DNA of 64,000 nt from Actinobacillus porcinus (GCF_901764995.1 NZ_CABFKI010000002.1:186001-250000), one strand, 5' to 3'. Counted from the first letter of the stretch, positions 38,268 through 48,769 are shown. Made by a program: numbers and translations. The notes: generated by a model from the letters alone, not told the origin.

Positions 38268-39752
38268 TCATAGATTCTCTTTCGCTTCGCCGAATTTGTT
38301 GCCGATGAGAAAAGCAATAAGCCCCCAAACTAATGACGGAACAATTTCGTGAAATTGGCTAAATAATTTGATGCTTTGAATGGCATATTGTAGCGGTTCA
38401 ACCAAAGTCGTTAAATCTACCGATTTCATTTGCGTTAAGAAAATATAAATTCCCAACCCCACAACCATAGAACTGATCGCGCCATAAGCATTCGCTTTAT
38501 CCCAATAAATGCCCAAAATGATCACCCATAAAAATGCTGCTTCTAAGCCACCAAAAGCAAATAAATTCAGCCAAATAATCATATCAGGTGGGTTAAGTGC
38601 GGCGAAAATTAAAAGCACCGTGATAGTTAACGTAATAATGGAAGATAACCAACTAATGCGCTTTTGATTATTCGCGGCTTCGGGTTTCGCGGATAAATAA
38701 AGATCTTTAACGAAAATAGCCGATGATTGGATCAGTTGTGCGTCAATCGTGGACATAATAGCGGACATAGGCGCGGCTAAAAAAATCCCTGCCACTAGTG
38801 GCGGTAAAACCTGCAACATTAAGCTCGGAATAACTTGGTCGGGAATGGTTAAATTAGGTACAACAGCGCGTCCCAATGCCCCGGCCAAATGCATTCCCAG
38901 CATAATGATGCTCAAAATTGCCGTTCCAATGAGCATACCACGATGCAAGGCGCGGCTGTCTTTGAATGCCATACAACGCACTGCGGTATGGGGCAGTCCT
39001 ACCACACCAAAACACACTAACACCCAAAAGGATGCCATAAATTGGAAGCTTAACATTTCATTCGGGCCGTAAGGACTGACTAAGTGCGGATCAATTTCGG
39101 TGAGTTTTGTCACCGCACTTTCAACACCACCCGCCGCATAAATCACCCCGATTAACAGGACGATTGTCCCTAAAATCATCACTGTTCCTTGGATAGTATC
39201 CGTTAACACAACGGCACGGAAGCCGCCGATAAAGGTGTAAAGCCCAACGGTTAAGGCAAAAATTAATAAGGCTTGAGTATAGGAAATCCCAATGGTGGTT
39301 TCCAGTAAACGTGCGCCGCCAATAAATTGGGTCATCATTGCCGCAAAAAACGCCATTAATAAGGCAAAACCGGCAATCCAAACGAGATATTTATTTTTAT
39401 AGCGATAAAGCAATAAATCATTGAGTGTTAAGGCATTGGTTTCACGAGACAACAGAGCGAATTTTTTCCCTAACGCGCCCAAAGCTAACCACACCGCCGG
39501 CACTTGGATCATGGCAAGCAGTACCCAACCTAAACCATATTTATAGGCTGCCCCGGGGCCACCGATAAAGGAACTGGCACTGGCATAGGTCGATGCGGTC
39601 GTCATTGCTAACACAAAGCCTGTCATCGAGCGATTGCCCACATAATATTCTGTTAAAAAATCCCCTTTTGAACGTTTGACATAGGCATACAATGCCGCGC
39701 CAAACACAAAGACAAGGTAAATGACTAACGGAAGAATAATGCCTAAATTCAT
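38268..39752 (-). CDS. panF: Sodium/pantothenate symporter
   Basis: A 494-residue SSS-family inner-membrane transporter with ~13 TM segments. Visible motifs: FLTEYYVGNRSMTGFVLAMT, TASTYASASSFIGGPGAAYK, YTFIGGFRAVVLTDTIQG, VGLPHTAVRCMAFKDSRALH and PMSAIMSTIDAQLIQSSAIF. It overlaps yhdT by 4 bases and precedes prmA, as in E. coli. Confidence 0.95.
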   Translation of the reverse strand: MNLGIILPLVIYLVFVFGAALYAYVKRSKGDFLTEYYVGNRSMTGFVLAMTTASTYASASSFIGGPGAAYKYGLGWVLLAMIQVPAVWLALGALGKKFALLSRETNALTLNDLLLYRYKNKYLVWIAGFALLMAFFAAMMTQFIGGARLLETTIGISYTQALLIFALTVGLYTFIGGFRAVVLTDTIQGTVMILGTIVLLIGVIYAAGGVESAVTKLTEIDPHLVSPYGPNEMLSFQFMASFWVLVCFGVVGLPHTAVRCMAFKDSRALHRGMLIGTAILSIIMLGMHLAGALGRAVVPNLTIPDQVIPSLMLQVLPPLVAGIFLAAPMSAIMSTIDAQLIQSSAIFVKDLYLSAKPEAANNQKRISWLSSIITLTITVLLIFAALNPPDMIIWLNLFAFGGLEAAFLWVIILGIYWDKANAYGAISSMVVGLGIYIFLTQMKSVDLTTLVEPLQYAIQSIKLFSQFHEIVPSLVWGLIAFLIGNKFGEAKENL

Positions 39753-40042
39753 TGTCTCGTCTCCTTGGTATTTTGCGTTAAAGTGCGGTGTTTTTCCGGG
39801 GAATTTTCGATATCTAAATCAATGTCTTGGTAAAAAATTTGAATCACCCAATAAGCAACCACTAAAAATAGCACCGGCAAATAAATACAGGCTAATTCAA
39901 ACCACAATGGAAATCCCAAAGGGCCCGCACTATTGTCCGGTAAATAAGCGCAAGCTATCCAGCCAAATAGATATAACACAGTTAATCCCAACGCCCATTT
40001 GGCTTCAAGGGCGGCTTGTTTATAACGTTGTTTGAGAGTCAT
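39749..40042 (-). CDS. yhdT: YhdT family membrane protein (DUF997)
   Basis: A 97-residue protein with two TM segments (ALGLTVLYLFGWIACAYL and FELACIYLPVLFLVVAYWVI), matching the DUF997 family that sits between accC and panF. Probably an accessory subunit of PanF; that is inference from the conserved 4-base overlap. Confidence 0.9.
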   Translation of the reverse strand: MTLKQRYKQAALEAKWALGLTVLYLFGWIACAYLPDNSAGPLGFPLWFELACIYLPVLFLVVAYWVIQIFYQDIDLDIENSPEKHRTLTQNTKETRQ

Positions 40043-40083
40043 TCTTTTATCCTTTCAATATGATGACTAGCGAAAAAGAGCAT

Positions 40084-40112
40084 ACAAAAAATGGAGCCTA
40101 AGCTCCATTTTA
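40084..40112 (-). terminator. accBC terminator
   Basis: Stem AAAATGGAGC/GCTCCATTTT (40088-40111) with a T run on the minus strand, between accC and yhdT. Confidence 0.8.
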
Positions 40113-40118
40113 TTTACA

Positions 40119-41462
40119 TTATGCCAGACCCAATTTCTTCTCAAGGTAGTGAATATTCGTGCCACCTTTTTGGAAATTTTCATCTTCTAAAATCAGATTA
40201 TGCAACGGAATATTGGTTTTAATTCCGTTAATAATGGTTTCTGACAATGCGTTTTGCATACGGCGAATCGCGCTTTCGCGGGTGTCACCATAAGAAATCA
40301 ATTTCGCAATCATTGAATCATAATGTGGTGGCACGGTATAACCGCCATACACGTGGGAATCCCAACGAATACCTAAACCACCCGGTGCATGCAAGTGTGC
40401 AATTTTACCCGGTGATGGTAAGAATGTTTTTGGATCTTCCGCATTAATACGACATTCAATCGCATGGCCTTTCACTTTAATATCTTCTTGTTTGAACGAT
40501 AATGGAAGCCCTGCTGCAACACGCAATTGTTCTTTAACTAAGTCAATGCCCGTAATCATCTCAGTAACAGGGTGTTCAACTTGAATACGCGTATTCATTT
40601 CAATGAAATAGAATTCACCGTTTTCGTATAAGAACTCAAATGTCCCTGCGCCACGATAGCCGATTTCTACGCAAGCTTTCGCACAACGGGAACCGATGTC
40701 ACGGCGCACTTCTTCTGAAATACCCGGTGCCGGTGCTTCTTCTACCACTTTTTGGTGACGGCGTTGCATTGAACAATCACGTTCAGCCAAATACACCGCA
40801 TTACCGTGAGTATCTGCAATCACTTGAATTTCCACGTGACGTGGGTTTTCCAAGTATTTTTCCATATAAACCATATCGTTATTAAATGCGGCTTTCGCTT
40901 CCGCTTTCGTCATCGCGATAGATTCTTCTAAGCTTTCAACATTACGCACAACGCGCATACCGCGACCACCGCCGCCACCTGAAGCTTTAATAATCACAGG
41001 GAAACCGATACGTTTTGCGATTTCTTTATTTTTCACCATATCTGAACCCAATGGACCATCAGAACCCGGTACACAAGGTACACCCGCTTTTTTCATTGCG
41101 TTAATCGCCGAAACTTTATCGCCCATTAAACGAATAACGTCTGCTGTTGGACCAATGAAAGTAAAGCCGGAACGCTCTACTTGTTCAGCAAAATCTGCAT
41201 TTTCTGACAAGAAACCATAACCGGGGTGAATCGCATCTGCCCCTGTTACTTCTGCTGCTGCAATAATTGCCGGAACATTTAAATAACTTTTGACAGATGG
41301 TGCAGGACCGATACATACGGTTTCATCTGCTAATAACACGTGTTTTAAATCACGATCTGCTGTTGAGTGAACGGCGACTGTTTTAATGCCTAATTCTTTA
41401 CAAGCGCGCAAAATACGCAACGCGATTTCACCGCGGTTGGCAATAACCACTTTTTCTAACAT
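40119..41462 (-). CDS. accC: Acetyl-CoA carboxylase, biotin carboxylase subunit
   Basis: ATP-dependent carboxylation of the biotin on AccB, the first step of fatty acid synthesis. The 447-residue protein starts [20 protein letters not shown] at the ATG at 41462 (in-frame codons upstream lie in the accB-accC gap). ATP-grasp features: [53 protein letters not shown]. In an operon after accB. Confidence 0.97.
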   Translation of the reverse strand: MLEKVVIANRGEIALRILRACKELGIKTVAVHSTADRDLKHVLLADETVCIGPAPSVKSYLNVPAIIAAAEVTGADAIHPGYGFLSENADFAEQVERSGFTFIGPTADVIRLMGDKVSAINAMKKAGVPCVPGSDGPLGSDMVKNKEIAKRIGFPVIIKASGGGGGRGMRVVRNVESLEESIAMTKAEAKAAFNNDMVYMEKYLENPRHVEIQVIADTHGNAVYLAERDCSMQRRHQKVVEEAPAPGISEEVRRDIGSRCAKACVEIGYRGAGTFEFLYENGEFYFIEMNTRIQVEHPVTEMITGIDLVKEQLRVAAGLPLSFKQEDIKVKGHAIECRINAEDPKTFLPSPGKIAHLHAPGGLGIRWDSHVYGGYTVPPHYDSMIAKLISYGDTRESAIRRMQNALSETIINGIKTNIPLHNLILEDENFQKGGTNIHYLEKKLGLA

Positions 41463-41495
41463 AAGATTATTCCAATTAGAAATTGATAGGATAAA

Positions 41496-41518
41496 AATAG
41501 TGGGCAAATCTGCCCACC
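41496..41518 (-). promoter_or_regulatory. Hairpin between accB and accC
   Basis: Stem GTGGGCA/TGCCCAC (41500-41506 and 41511-41517) followed on the minus strand by a T-rich tract. A weak terminator or processing hairpin inside the accBC operon. Confidence 0.5.
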
Positions 41519-41532
41519 TACGAATTTGCTAA

Positions 41533-42006
41533 TTATTCAATAACGATTAATGGTTCGTCAAATTCTACTGCTTCGCCATCGTTGATTAAAATTGCTTTCA
41601 CCACACCCGCTTTATCTGCTTCGATACGGTTCATCATTTTCATTGCTTCAACGATACATAAAGCATCACCCACTTTAACCGCTTGACCCACTTCAACAAA
41701 TGCTTTCGCTTCAGGGCTTGGGCTACGATAGAACGTTCCCACCATTGGCGAACGGATAACGTGGCCGGCTAAATCATCTGATGCCGATGCCGCTGGTGCT
41801 GAGGCGACAGCCGGTGCAGCTTGAGCAACAGGTGCCGGAGCTGCAACCGGTGCAGCAGCCGGAATCGTATATTGTACTGAGCTTGGTGCCGCTGTGCCGC
41901 GGCTAATACGTACTGATTCTTCGCCTTCTGAAATTTCAAGCTCCATAATGCCTGATTCTTCAACTAATTCGATTAATTTTTTAATTTTACGAATGTCCAT
42001 TGCCAT
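41533..42006 (-). CDS. accB: Acetyl-CoA carboxylase, biotin carboxyl carrier protein
   Basis: A 157-residue [25 protein letters not shown]-terminal helix, an Ala/Pro-rich linker (residues ~50-85) and the biotinyl domain with the biotin attachment Lys in [18 protein letters not shown] near residue 123. The ATG at 42006 has AGGAA 8 bases upstream; the second ATG (42000, MDIRK) is the position used in E. coli. Precedes accC. Confidence 0.96.
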   Translation of the reverse strand: MAMDIRKIKKLIELVEESGIMELEISEGEESVRISRGTAAPSSVQYTIPAAAPVAAPAPVAQAAPAVASAPAASASDDLAGHVIRSPMVGTFYRSPSPEAKAFVEVGQAVKVGDALCIVEAMKMMNRIEADKAGVVKAILINDGEAVEFDEPLIVIE

Positions 42007-42172
42007 TGTTGTATTTCCTAAATGATGAAAAAACGAACCGCGCTTTTGTATGCTTGATTTTATCAATCAAAAGCACGGCAAAATAAATTCTTTTTTTGTG
42101 AACGCAAGATTACCCGAAAATATGAATTTTTGCGACAACTTTCTACTATTTTCGGTGAAAATTCTAAAAAAA

Positions 42173-42622
42173 TTATGCTTTTTTAGCTAAATACTCCAGT
42201 GCAAATTGAAAAGCACAGTCATAACCTTTAGCCCCCAAACCACAAATCACCCCTTCAGCCACATCAGAAAAATAAGAATGATGGCGAAATGGCTCGCGTT
42301 TATGGATATTAGATAAATGCACTTCCACAAACGGGATATCCACCGCTAATAAGGCATCACGTAACGCAACGCTGGTGTGCGTATAAGCCGCCGGATTAAT
42401 AATAATAAAATCCACCTTTTGAAAACTTTCATGAATTTTATTGATCAGTTTTTCTTCGCTATTCGCTTGAAAACAATCCAAATTTACACCGTACTTTTCC
42501 GCCTGTGCTTGCATATTGGCTTCAATTGTCGCCAATGATAAAGAACCATAATACTTCGGTTCTCGCGCCCCTAACATATTCAAATTCGGGCCATTTAACA
42601 GCAAAATTCGTGGAGATTGCAT
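42173..42622 (-). CDS. aroQ: 3-dehydroquinate dehydratase, type II
   Basis: Third step of the shikimate pathway. The 149-residue dodecameric enzyme begins [20 protein letters not shown], with the catalytic Tyr in the lid (EPKYYGS), the [20 protein letters not shown] block, and the catalytic His in [20 protein letters not shown]. It sits upstream of accB, a common order. Confidence 0.96.
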   Translation of the reverse strand: MQSPRILLLNGPNLNMLGAREPKYYGSLSLATIEANMQAQAEKYGVNLDCFQANSEEKLINKIHESFQKVDFIIINPAAYTHTSVALRDALLAVDIPFVEVHLSNIHKREPFRHHSYFSDVAEGVICGLGAKGYDCAFQFALEYLAKKA

Positions 42623-42701
42623 AATTTATCCTTAATTTTTAGGGAGATGTAGTATAACTGAAAATAGATCATGGGTGGTTAAACCACTATTAGTCAACCT
42701 A

Positions 42702-43298
42702 TTAGGATTTTTTGCGCCATAAAAATTTATCTTCTTGCCCGCGCCACAAACGTTGAATATTGCCGTGATGACGATACACCAAGAGACAACAAACCAAGGC
42801 AACAGGGAACGTAAATTCAGGGCGAAAATACCACACATAGAGCGGCGTCAGCAAAGCAGCAACAACCGCACTTAATGAAGAATAACCACTAATCAAAAAG
42901 ACCAGCAACCAAGTGCCTAGCATGGTTCCTGTGACACCCCAAGCAATAGGGGCAATCGCACCAAACGCCGTTGCAACACCTTTTCCCCCTTTAAATTTAA
43001 AGAAAATCGGGAAAATATGCCCAAGGCAAGCACCCAACGCCACCATGCCCAACTCAAATTGGGTTAATCCCAGACGATAACCAATCCACACAGGCAACGC
43101 ACCTTTTAGTGCATCAAAAACAAATACTGCTAATGCCGCCCATCTTCCTCCAATACGGAGCACATTGGTTGCGCCGGGGTTGCCCGAGCCATTTTCACGG
43201 GGATCAGGCAAACCTGCCATACGGCAAATTAAAATGGCACTCGAAATTGAACCAAGCAAATAGGCTGCAAGCATATAACAAAGGGCAAATTGGCTCAT
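42702..43298 (-). CDS. plsY: Glycerol-3-phosphate acyltransferase PlsY
   Basis: A 198-residue inner-membrane enzyme that uses acyl-phosphate to make lysophosphatidate. Conserved motifs: [50 protein letters not shown] and the C-terminal loop [15 protein letters not shown]. Divergent from folB, the same arrangement as in E. coli. Confidence 0.95.
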   Translation of the reverse strand: MSQFALCYMLAAYLLGSISSAILICRMAGLPDPRENGSGNPGATNVLRIGGRWAALAVFVFDALKGALPVWIGYRLGLTQFELGMVALGACLGHIFPIFFKFKGGKGVATAFGAIAPIAWGVTGTMLGTWLLVFLISGYSSLSAVVAALLTPLYVWYFRPEFTFPVALVCCLLVYRHHGNIQRLWRGQEDKFLWRKKS

Positions 43299-43381
43299 AA
43301 TCTCTTCCTTAATAAATTTTTGTTTATTTTACCTAAACTTGATAGCATTAGGGCAAATTTTTTCTCAGGAATAAAAAATAT

Positions 43382-43738
43382 ATGACAGATCGTATTTTTA
43401 TTGAAGAACTTATCGCTTTTGCTCAAATTGGTGTTTATGAGTGGGAGCAACAAATTAAACAGAAACTCATTTTTGATATTGAAATGGCGTGGGATAGTCG
43501 TAAAGCGGCGGAAACGGATGATGTGAAATTTTGCTTGAATTATGCAGAAGTGAGCGAATTTATTATCCATTATGTCGAAAGCAAACCTTTTTTATTAATT
43601 GAACGGGTCGCCAATGAAGTTGCCGCTCAGTTGCAAGAGAAATTTGGGATTCAATGGCTTCGATTAAAGTTAAGCAAACCTAAAGCCGTTGCGCAGGCGA
43701 AGAATGTGGGGATCATTATTGAGCGTGGTAAGTGTTAA
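43382..43738 (+). CDS. folB: Dihydroneopterin aldolase
   Basis: A 118-residue enzyme of folate synthesis. Begins MTDRIFIEELIAFAQIGVYE, with active-site Glu in GVYEWEQQIKQK near residue 22, the NYAEVSEFIIHYVESKPFLL block and catalytic Lys in LKLSKPKAVAQAKNVGIIIE. Divergent from plsY. Confidence 0.95.
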   Translation: MTDRIFIEELIAFAQIGVYEWEQQIKQKLIFDIEMAWDSRKAAETDDVKFCLNYAEVSEFIIHYVESKPFLLIERVANEVAAQLQEKFGIQWLRLKLSKPKAVAQAKNVGIIIERGKC

Positions 43739-43808
43739 TAAGTAATAAAGGGAAACAGTTAAGTCTCCCCTGTTATTCACTACAAATTATCAATATTAGG
43801 TTGCTGTT

Positions 43809-43922
43809 ACACAAGACGGTCGTTGAGCCTGTCGAAACGTGAGTCTTGTACAGTCGCTGAAATGTCTTATGGTTCGACAGGCTCACCAACCGACATTTCA
43901 GCTTTGTACGAGTGCTACATAA
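43809..43922. repeat. Dispersed inverted-repeat element, copy 2
   Basis: Same build as 15960-16108: CAAGACGGTCGTTGAGCCTG, GTCGAAACGTGAGTCTTGTA, then GCTGAAATGTCTTATGGTTC, GACAGGCTCACCAACCG and CATTTCAGC. This copy has one GGTTCGACAGGCTCACCAACCG unit instead of two. It lies between folB and the 3' end of fadR. Confidence 0.65.
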
Positions 43923-43931
43923 TGCTACAAA

Positions 43932-44669
43932 TTATTTATTGTTCTGAATCATTGCCGCGATAAGTTGATCTTGTAGCTTCGCATAAATCGCACCGCTCGC
44001 TCGCCCATATTCACGGATACATTCTACGATTTCATTAAAACGCTGTTCTTCGCCTAATTTGGCTAATTCTGCATAAAAATCAACCGCTAACGCACGGGCT
44101 TCCGGTAATGAAAAATACACCATTCCAACACGCGTATAAAGTCCTTTTAAGCTATTTAACACTAAACCATAAATTGGATTTTTAGATACAAAGGTCAAAT
44201 TACGGAAAATGGCATAATCAAATTCTACGTAAGCCTTTGGTTCATCGGGTAATTTATCGTAATCCTTGAATAAGGCTAAGGACTCTGTTGGGGCAATTTT
44301 AAATGCACGCGGCACATAAATAGTCGCCAAATTCGTTCGAGCAGAAAGGACATTTGCAATTAAAATGGGTGAAAGTGTACTATCAAGATTGATTAACACT
44401 TCTAAAATATTAAGTCCTGAAGTTTCCCACACATCATTAACCAGCGTAGGTTTGCCATGTTGAATGGTTAGCCATCCATCGCGAGATAAGCGTTGCAATA
44501 CTTCTCGCAATGTCGTACGTGTTACACCAATACGTTCAGCGAGTTCACGTTCCGCAGGAAGAGCAGAACCGGGAGGGAAATAGTTATTCCAAATACTTTT
44601 AATAATATATTCTTCTGCAAGCGCAGCAGGGCTCCTGGCTTTAAGAATAGGCTCGATTGGATTGCTCAT
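43932..44669 (-). CDS. fadR: Fatty acid metabolism regulator FadR
   Basis: A 245-residue GntR-family regulator. N-terminal winged helix: EEYIIKSIWNNYFPPGSALP, AERELAERIGVTRTTLREVL, QRLSRDGWLTIQHGKPTLVN; C-terminal FadR acyl-CoA domain with ETSGLNILEVLINLDSTLSP. Responds to long-chain acyl-CoA to control fab/fad genes. Divergent from nhaB, as in E. coli and H. influenzae. Confidence 0.95.
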   Translation of the reverse strand: MSNPIEPILKARSPAALAEEYIIKSIWNNYFPPGSALPAERELAERIGVTRTTLREVLQRLSRDGWLTIQHGKPTLVNDVWETSGLNILEVLINLDSTLSPILIANVLSARTNLATIYVPRAFKIAPTESLALFKDYDKLPDEPKAYVEFDYAIFRNLTFVSKNPIYGLVLNSLKGLYTRVGMVYFSLPEARALAVDFYAELAKLGEEQRFNEIVECIREYGRASGAIYAKLQDQLIAAMIQNNK

Positions 44670-44804
44670 TAATGATTTCTCTTCTTGTATAAAATGGGAA
44701 AATAAAAAAATGAAAAAATTTATAATTTATGCTGTAAATTTGCGCCATTATCCGTTAAAGTTGGACGCATTGAAAGTGTTTTTTGCCAAAGGACAAAAAT
44801 TTAT

Positions 44805-46373
44805 ATGCAGTACATACAAGCATTTATGAATAACTTTATGGGCAAAAGCCCAAATTGGTATAAAGTTACCATTGTCGCCTTCCTATTAATAAATCCTGTT
44901 GTATTCTGGATTAACCCCTTTGTAGCCGGTTGGTTATTGGTGGCTGAATTTATTTTCACTCTTGCTATGGCGTTAAAATGCTATCCATTGCAACCCGGCG
45001 GTATGCTCGCTTTAGAAGCGGTCACCATCGGTATGACAAGCCCTGAACATGTTAAAGCAGAAATTATGGCAAACTTTGAAGTCATTTTACTGTTAATGTT
45101 TATGGTGGCGGGTATTTACTTTATGAAGCAATTATTGCTTTATGCGTTCACCAAACTTCTTCTCCGAATCCATTCTAAAATCACCCTATCTCTTGCTTTC
45201 TGCTTAAGTGCGGCGTTTTTATCTGCCTTTTTAGATGCACTGACCGTTATCGCTGTAATCATTAGCGTTGGCATGGGGTTCTATGGGGTTTATCACAAAG
45301 TGGCATCAGGGGTTTCTTTTGAAGATTCGACCGATATTACCAATGATAACAAAATCACCAAACATGTGGATATTTTAGAAAATTTCCGCGCATTCTTGCG
45401 TAGCCTATTAATGCATGCCGCCGTAGGAACGGCATTAGGTGGTGTAATGACCATGGTGGGAGAACCACAAAACTTAATCATCGCGGAACAAGCAGGTTGG
45501 GGATTTAAAGAATTTTTCTTCCGTATGGCACCTGTTACTCTCCCCGTCTTAATCTGTGGCGTTTTAACCACTGTCACCGTGGAAAAACTCCGTTTATTTG
45601 GCTACGGCGAAAGACTACCACGTAAAGTTTGGGCTGAGTTAGCGAAATTTGACCGTTTCCAAGAACAAAAACTCACTAAACAAGATCGCGTAAAATTAGT
45701 GGTACAAGGGTTTGTGGGCGTATGGCTCGTGATCGGTTTAGCTTTCCATTTAGCCGCAGTAGGTTTGATTGGCTTAACGGTGATTATCTTAACCACCAGC
45801 TACAATGGTATTACCGATGAACATGCTCTTGGACATGCTTTCCAAGAATCATTGCCATTTACGGCATTATTAGTCGTCTTCTTCTCTGTGGTTGCCGTTA
45901 TCATAGACCAGCATTTATTTGCCCCCATTATCAGTATCGTGTTAAGTGCGGCGGAAAATGTTCAACTTTTATTATTCTACGCATTTAATGGTGTTTTATC
46001 TGCGATTTCGGATAACGTTTTCGTTGCAACGGTCTATATTAATGAAGCGAAAAGTGCCTTAGCCAATGGCGCTATTTCGCCTGAACAATTTGAGATGATT
46101 GCAGTCGCCATTAATACAGGGACAAACTTACCATCGGTTGCTACACCAAATGGACAAGCGGCATTCTTATTCTTATTAACTTCTGCGATTGCGCCACTTA
46201 TCCGTTTATCTTATGGCAGAATGGTCGTTATGGCGTTGCCTTACACCATTGTTCTTACGTTGGTAGGGCTAGCCGCCGTGGAATTCATTTTACCTAGTGC
46301 AACACAATGGTTATTCCAAGTGGGGTTAATTAGTTCGCCACATGTTCCTGCAGCTGTTGCGGTAGGTCATTAA
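44805..46373 (+). CDS. nhaB: Na+/H+ antiporter NhaB
   Basis: A 522-residue inner-membrane antiporter with ~12 TM segments. It begins [20 protein letters not shown] and contains [40 protein letters not shown] and [20 protein letters not shown], conserved ion-site segments. dsbB follows 17 bases later. Confidence 0.96.
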   Translation: MQYIQAFMNNFMGKSPNWYKVTIVAFLLINPVVFWINPFVAGWLLVAEFIFTLAMALKCYPLQPGGMLALEAVTIGMTSPEHVKAEIMANFEVILLLMFMVAGIYFMKQLLLYAFTKLLLRIHSKITLSLAFCLSAAFLSAFLDALTVIAVIISVGMGFYGVYHKVASGVSFEDSTDITNDNKITKHVDILENFRAFLRSLLMHAAVGTALGGVMTMVGEPQNLIIAEQAGWGFKEFFFRMAPVTLPVLICGVLTTVTVEKLRLFGYGERLPRKVWAELAKFDRFQEQKLTKQDRVKLVVQGFVGVWLVIGLAFHLAAVGLIGLTVIILTTSYNGITDEHALGHAFQESLPFTALLVVFFSVVAVIIDQHLFAPIISIVLSAAENVQLLLFYAFNGVLSAISDNVFVATVYINEAKSALANGAISPEQFEMIAVAINTGTNLPSVATPNGQAAFLFLLTSAIAPLIRLSYGRMVVMALPYTIVLTLVGLAAVEFILPSATQWLFQVGLISSPHVPAAVAVGH

Positions 46374-46390
46374 TCATTAAGGAAAATGCA

Positions 46391-46924
46391 ATGTTACGAT
46401 TTTTTAAAGATTGGTCCGTAGAACGTTCAGGTTGGTTATTGCTGTTTGTCAGTGCAACCGCCCTAGAATTGACCGCACTTTATTTCCAACACGGAATGGA
46501 ACTTCAGCCCTGCGTCATGTGTATTTATGAACGCATTGCCGTTCTTGGCATTGCATTTGCCGGATTGATTGGATTTATTGCGCCACGTTTTCTCGCGATC
46601 CGCTTAATTGCTCTCGCGCTCGGTTTATTCAGTGCAATTAAAGGATTGCTCATTGCGATTCATCATATGGATTTGCAAATGAACCCTGCACCGTGGAAAA
46701 CCTGTCCAATTATTCCGGAATTTCCACAAACGTTGCCGCTACATGAATGGCTACCTTTTATGTTTAAACCTACCGGGTTATGCAGTGAAATCAGTTGGCA
46801 ATGGCTTGGGTTAACCATGGTGCAATGGTTAGTTGTGGCATTTTCCATCTACACTCTCGTGCTTATCCTTGTGCTTATCAGCCAAGTTAAGAAAAGTAAA
46901 GAAACTCGGGATATTTTCCACTAA
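46391..46924 (+). CDS. dsbB: Disulfide bond formation protein B
   Basis: A 177-residue inner-membrane protein that reoxidises DsbA with quinone. Four TM segments; catalytic Cys pair CVMC in QPCVMCIYERIAVLGIAF near residue 43 and the second pair in WKTCPIIPEF..GLCSEISW. The nhaB-dsbB order is conserved. Confidence 0.96.
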   Translation: MLRFFKDWSVERSGWLLLFVSATALELTALYFQHGMELQPCVMCIYERIAVLGIAFAGLIGFIAPRFLAIRLIALALGLFSAIKGLLIAIHHMDLQMNPAPWKTCPIIPEFPQTLPLHEWLPFMFKPTGLCSEISWQWLGLTMVQWLVVAFSIYTLVLILVLISQVKKSKETRDIFH

Positions 46925-46930
46925 AACAAC

Positions 46931-46956
46931 AAGTGCGGTCTAATTGACCGCACTTT
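46931..46956. terminator. Terminator after dsbB, inverted uptake-signal pair
   Basis: AAGTGCGGTC (46931-46940) and GACCGCACTT (46946-46955), exact inverted complements 5 bases apart. Confidence 0.75.
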
Positions 46957-46981
46957 GGACTGATGACAAACCTAATAATGT

Positions 46982-47052
46982 TGTAGGGGCGAAATATTTT
47001 TCGCCCCAAAATAATCATGATAAATCAGGGCGAAAGATGTTTCGCCCCTACA
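46982..47052. repeat. Nested inverted repeat GTAGGGGCGAAA
   Basis: Perfect 13-bp outer arms TGTAGGGGCGAAA/TTTCGCCCCTACA (46982-46994 and 47040-47052), with an inner hairpin GGGGCGAA/TTCGCCCC (46986-47007). It fills much of the dsbB to AI-2E-permease gap. Confidence 0.7.
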
Positions 47053-47101
47053 GTCATTTCATATTAAAAATATTAAATAAAAAAACTTTGTCAGCAATCT
47101 G

Positions 47102-47128
47102 AAGTGCGGTTAATATGACCGCACTTTC
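47102..47128. terminator. Uptake-signal pair after the AI-2E family permease gene
   Basis: AAGTGCGGT (47102-47110) and GACCGCACTTT (47117-47127), inverted pair between convergent genes; second such pair within 200 bases. Confidence 0.65.
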
Positions 47129-47142
47129 CATCTCAATAAGAA

Positions 47143-48201
47143 CTATGACGCTGTCTTGTCCTGTTCGGGTAAATCCCCTAACAACACCGCATATCGTGCA
47201 GTTTTAGGGCTGGATTCCAACGTAATTTTTAACGCCATGGTTAATGGCACCGAAAGCAACATCCCGACCGTTCCCAATAACCATCCCCAAAATAAGAGCG
47301 AAAGGAAAACCACGAGCGTTGAAAGCCCTAACTTTTTGCCCATCATTTTAGGTTCTAACACATTACCAACCACCATATTAATGGCGATCACGCCTATTGC
47401 AACAGCAAACCCGACCGAAAAACCATTGAGCAAAAACGACTGCACAATAATTGGAATGGCTGCCAAAATTGAGCCGATATTCGGGATATAGTTAAATAAG
47501 AAACTCAATGTTGCCCAAAGTACAGCGTACTGAACCCCGGCAATTTCGAGCAACACCCAAACTAAAAAACCCGTTAATAGGCTCACCGTGGTTTTCACTG
47601 CAAGATAACCGATAACGCCTTGCAATACGCGATCTAAATAACGTTCTGACACATTCTCTTCGTTATTATTTTTTGAAAACGCAACGGCAAATTTTCGTTT
47701 AGCGGTTGGTGCTTCCGATAACATAAAGATCACCACTAAAATTAACACAAAGGCATTCGACACTACATTCGAGAAGTTCACCAATAAACTACTCACAAAA
47801 TTCATAATAATATTGGGGTCAAACTGCTTGGCCATTTTGCCGGAATCAATATTAAAGGGAATCTTAAACCGCTCCGCCAAGGCTTTCACATCATTTAAAC
47901 GCTCCGCCATCAACAGCTTATATTGCGGCATTGACTGCGTAAATTCTTGCACCGTGCCATTAATCAAGCTAATCAAAGAAAAAAAGATCAACAGAATCAG
48001 CGTAAATAACAAGGAAATCGCTAACCAATGGGGAATACGATGATTTGTCATGAATTTAATCATGGGTGAACAAATAATCGCAATGAACAAGGACAACAAA
48101 AAAGGCACGATAATTTCTGCGGATAGCTTTACCCCGCCTAAAATAACCACCAGACTTGCCGCTCCTAAGAAATAAGGAACAAGAGATTTTTCTGTATTCA
48201 T
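47143..48201 (-). CDS. AI-2E family transporter (TqsA/PerM-like)
   Basis: A 352-residue inner-membrane protein with ~8 TM segments. Family blocks: YFLGAASLVVILGGVKLSAE, LLTGFLVWVLLEIAGVQYAV, TLSFLFNYIPNIGSILAAIP and VVGNVLEPKMMGKKLGLSTL (the PxxxG-x-KL block of the family), then FWGWLLGTVGMLLSVPLTM. Members include E. coli YdgG/TqsA; reported substrates vary, so the AI-2 role is not certain. Confidence 0.87.
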   Translation of the reverse strand: MNTEKSLVPYFLGAASLVVILGGVKLSAEIIVPFLLSLFIAIICSPMIKFMTNHRIPHWLAISLLFTLILLIFFSLISLINGTVQEFTQSMPQYKLLMAERLNDVKALAERFKIPFNIDSGKMAKQFDPNIIMNFVSSLLVNFSNVVSNAFVLILVVIFMLSEAPTAKRKFAVAFSKNNNEENVSERYLDRVLQGVIGYLAVKTTVSLLTGFLVWVLLEIAGVQYAVLWATLSFLFNYIPNIGSILAAIPIIVQSFLLNGFSVGFAVAIGVIAINMVVGNVLEPKMMGKKLGLSTLVVFLSLLFWGWLLGTVGMLLSVPLTMALKITLESSPKTARYAVLLGDLPEQDKTAS

Positions 48202-48245
48202 AAAAACTCAGTAAATTTTAACCGCGCTTTCAGTTCAAACTGTTT

Positions 48246-48385
48246 TCCCCTATACGAGCCGTATAGGGTTACTTAATCTGAGCCGCTCTGCGGCTCTTTC
48301 TTTCAGCCCCGGCGGGGCTGGGCTTAATAAACCTAGCACGGCGCGTGCTAGGTTTTTCTCAAAGATGAACTTTATTCGCCATCTG
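48246..48385. repeat. Composite multi-hairpin repeat, copy B
   Basis: Hairpins CCCTATACG/CGTATAGGG (48248-48268), GAGCCGCTCTGCGGCTC (48280-48296), CAGCCCCGGCGGGGCTG (48304-48320), AACCTAGCACG/CGTGCTAGGTT (48330-48354) then AAAGATGAACTT. Nearly identical to 20832-20976 and in the same order. It is 3' of the cytochrome b562 gene. Confidence 0.8.
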
Positions 48386-48394
48386 ACCTTTTGG

Positions 48395-48769
48395 TTATTT
48401 ATATTTCACATGAAATTCTTTCTTTAATTCAAACAAGCGTTGCGTTGCGCGTTTGGCTTCATCTAAATCCCCTTGTTGCGCTAACGCATCCGCTTGATCA
48501 AGGGCATCGATAAATTGTTGCATACCGGCTTGATAACCTTTGAAATCTTCTGCATTTTTAATGCTTGAAGGTTGTTTAGCCATGGCTTGTAAAGAAGCAT
48601 CACGTAACATCATCGCTGCCTGATGAAATTCTTCCGCGGTTTTCGCATCCGTTAATTTATTCACCGCCAACGACATTTGCCCCATCTCGGCTTTAACATT
48701 TGAGCCATTATCGCAAGCTGCCACAAATGCCAAAGTAACAATACTAAATAACGTCCAAAATTTCTTCAT
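48395..48769 (-). CDS. Lipoprotein cytochrome b562
   Basis: A 124-residue lipoprotein: MKKFWTLFSIVTLAFVAAC, lipobox VAAC, Cys19. The mature four-helix bundle aligns with E. coli cytochrome b562 (CybC): the haem Met is in AEMGQMSLAVNKL (EM equivalent to NMETLN) and the haem His in the C-terminal KKEFHVKYK. So both axial ligands are kept. Start: the ATG at 48769 is 6 bases from AGGAA; the upstream ATG at 48775 is too close to it. The known E. coli protein is a soluble periplasmic form; here it is predicted to be membrane-anchored. Confidence 0.8.
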   Translation of the reverse strand: MKKFWTLFSIVTLAFVAACDNGSNVKAEMGQMSLAVNKLTDAKTAEEFHQAAMMLRDASLQAMAKQPSSIKNAEDFKGYQAGMQQFIDALDQADALAQQGDLDEAKRATQRLFELKKEFHVKYK

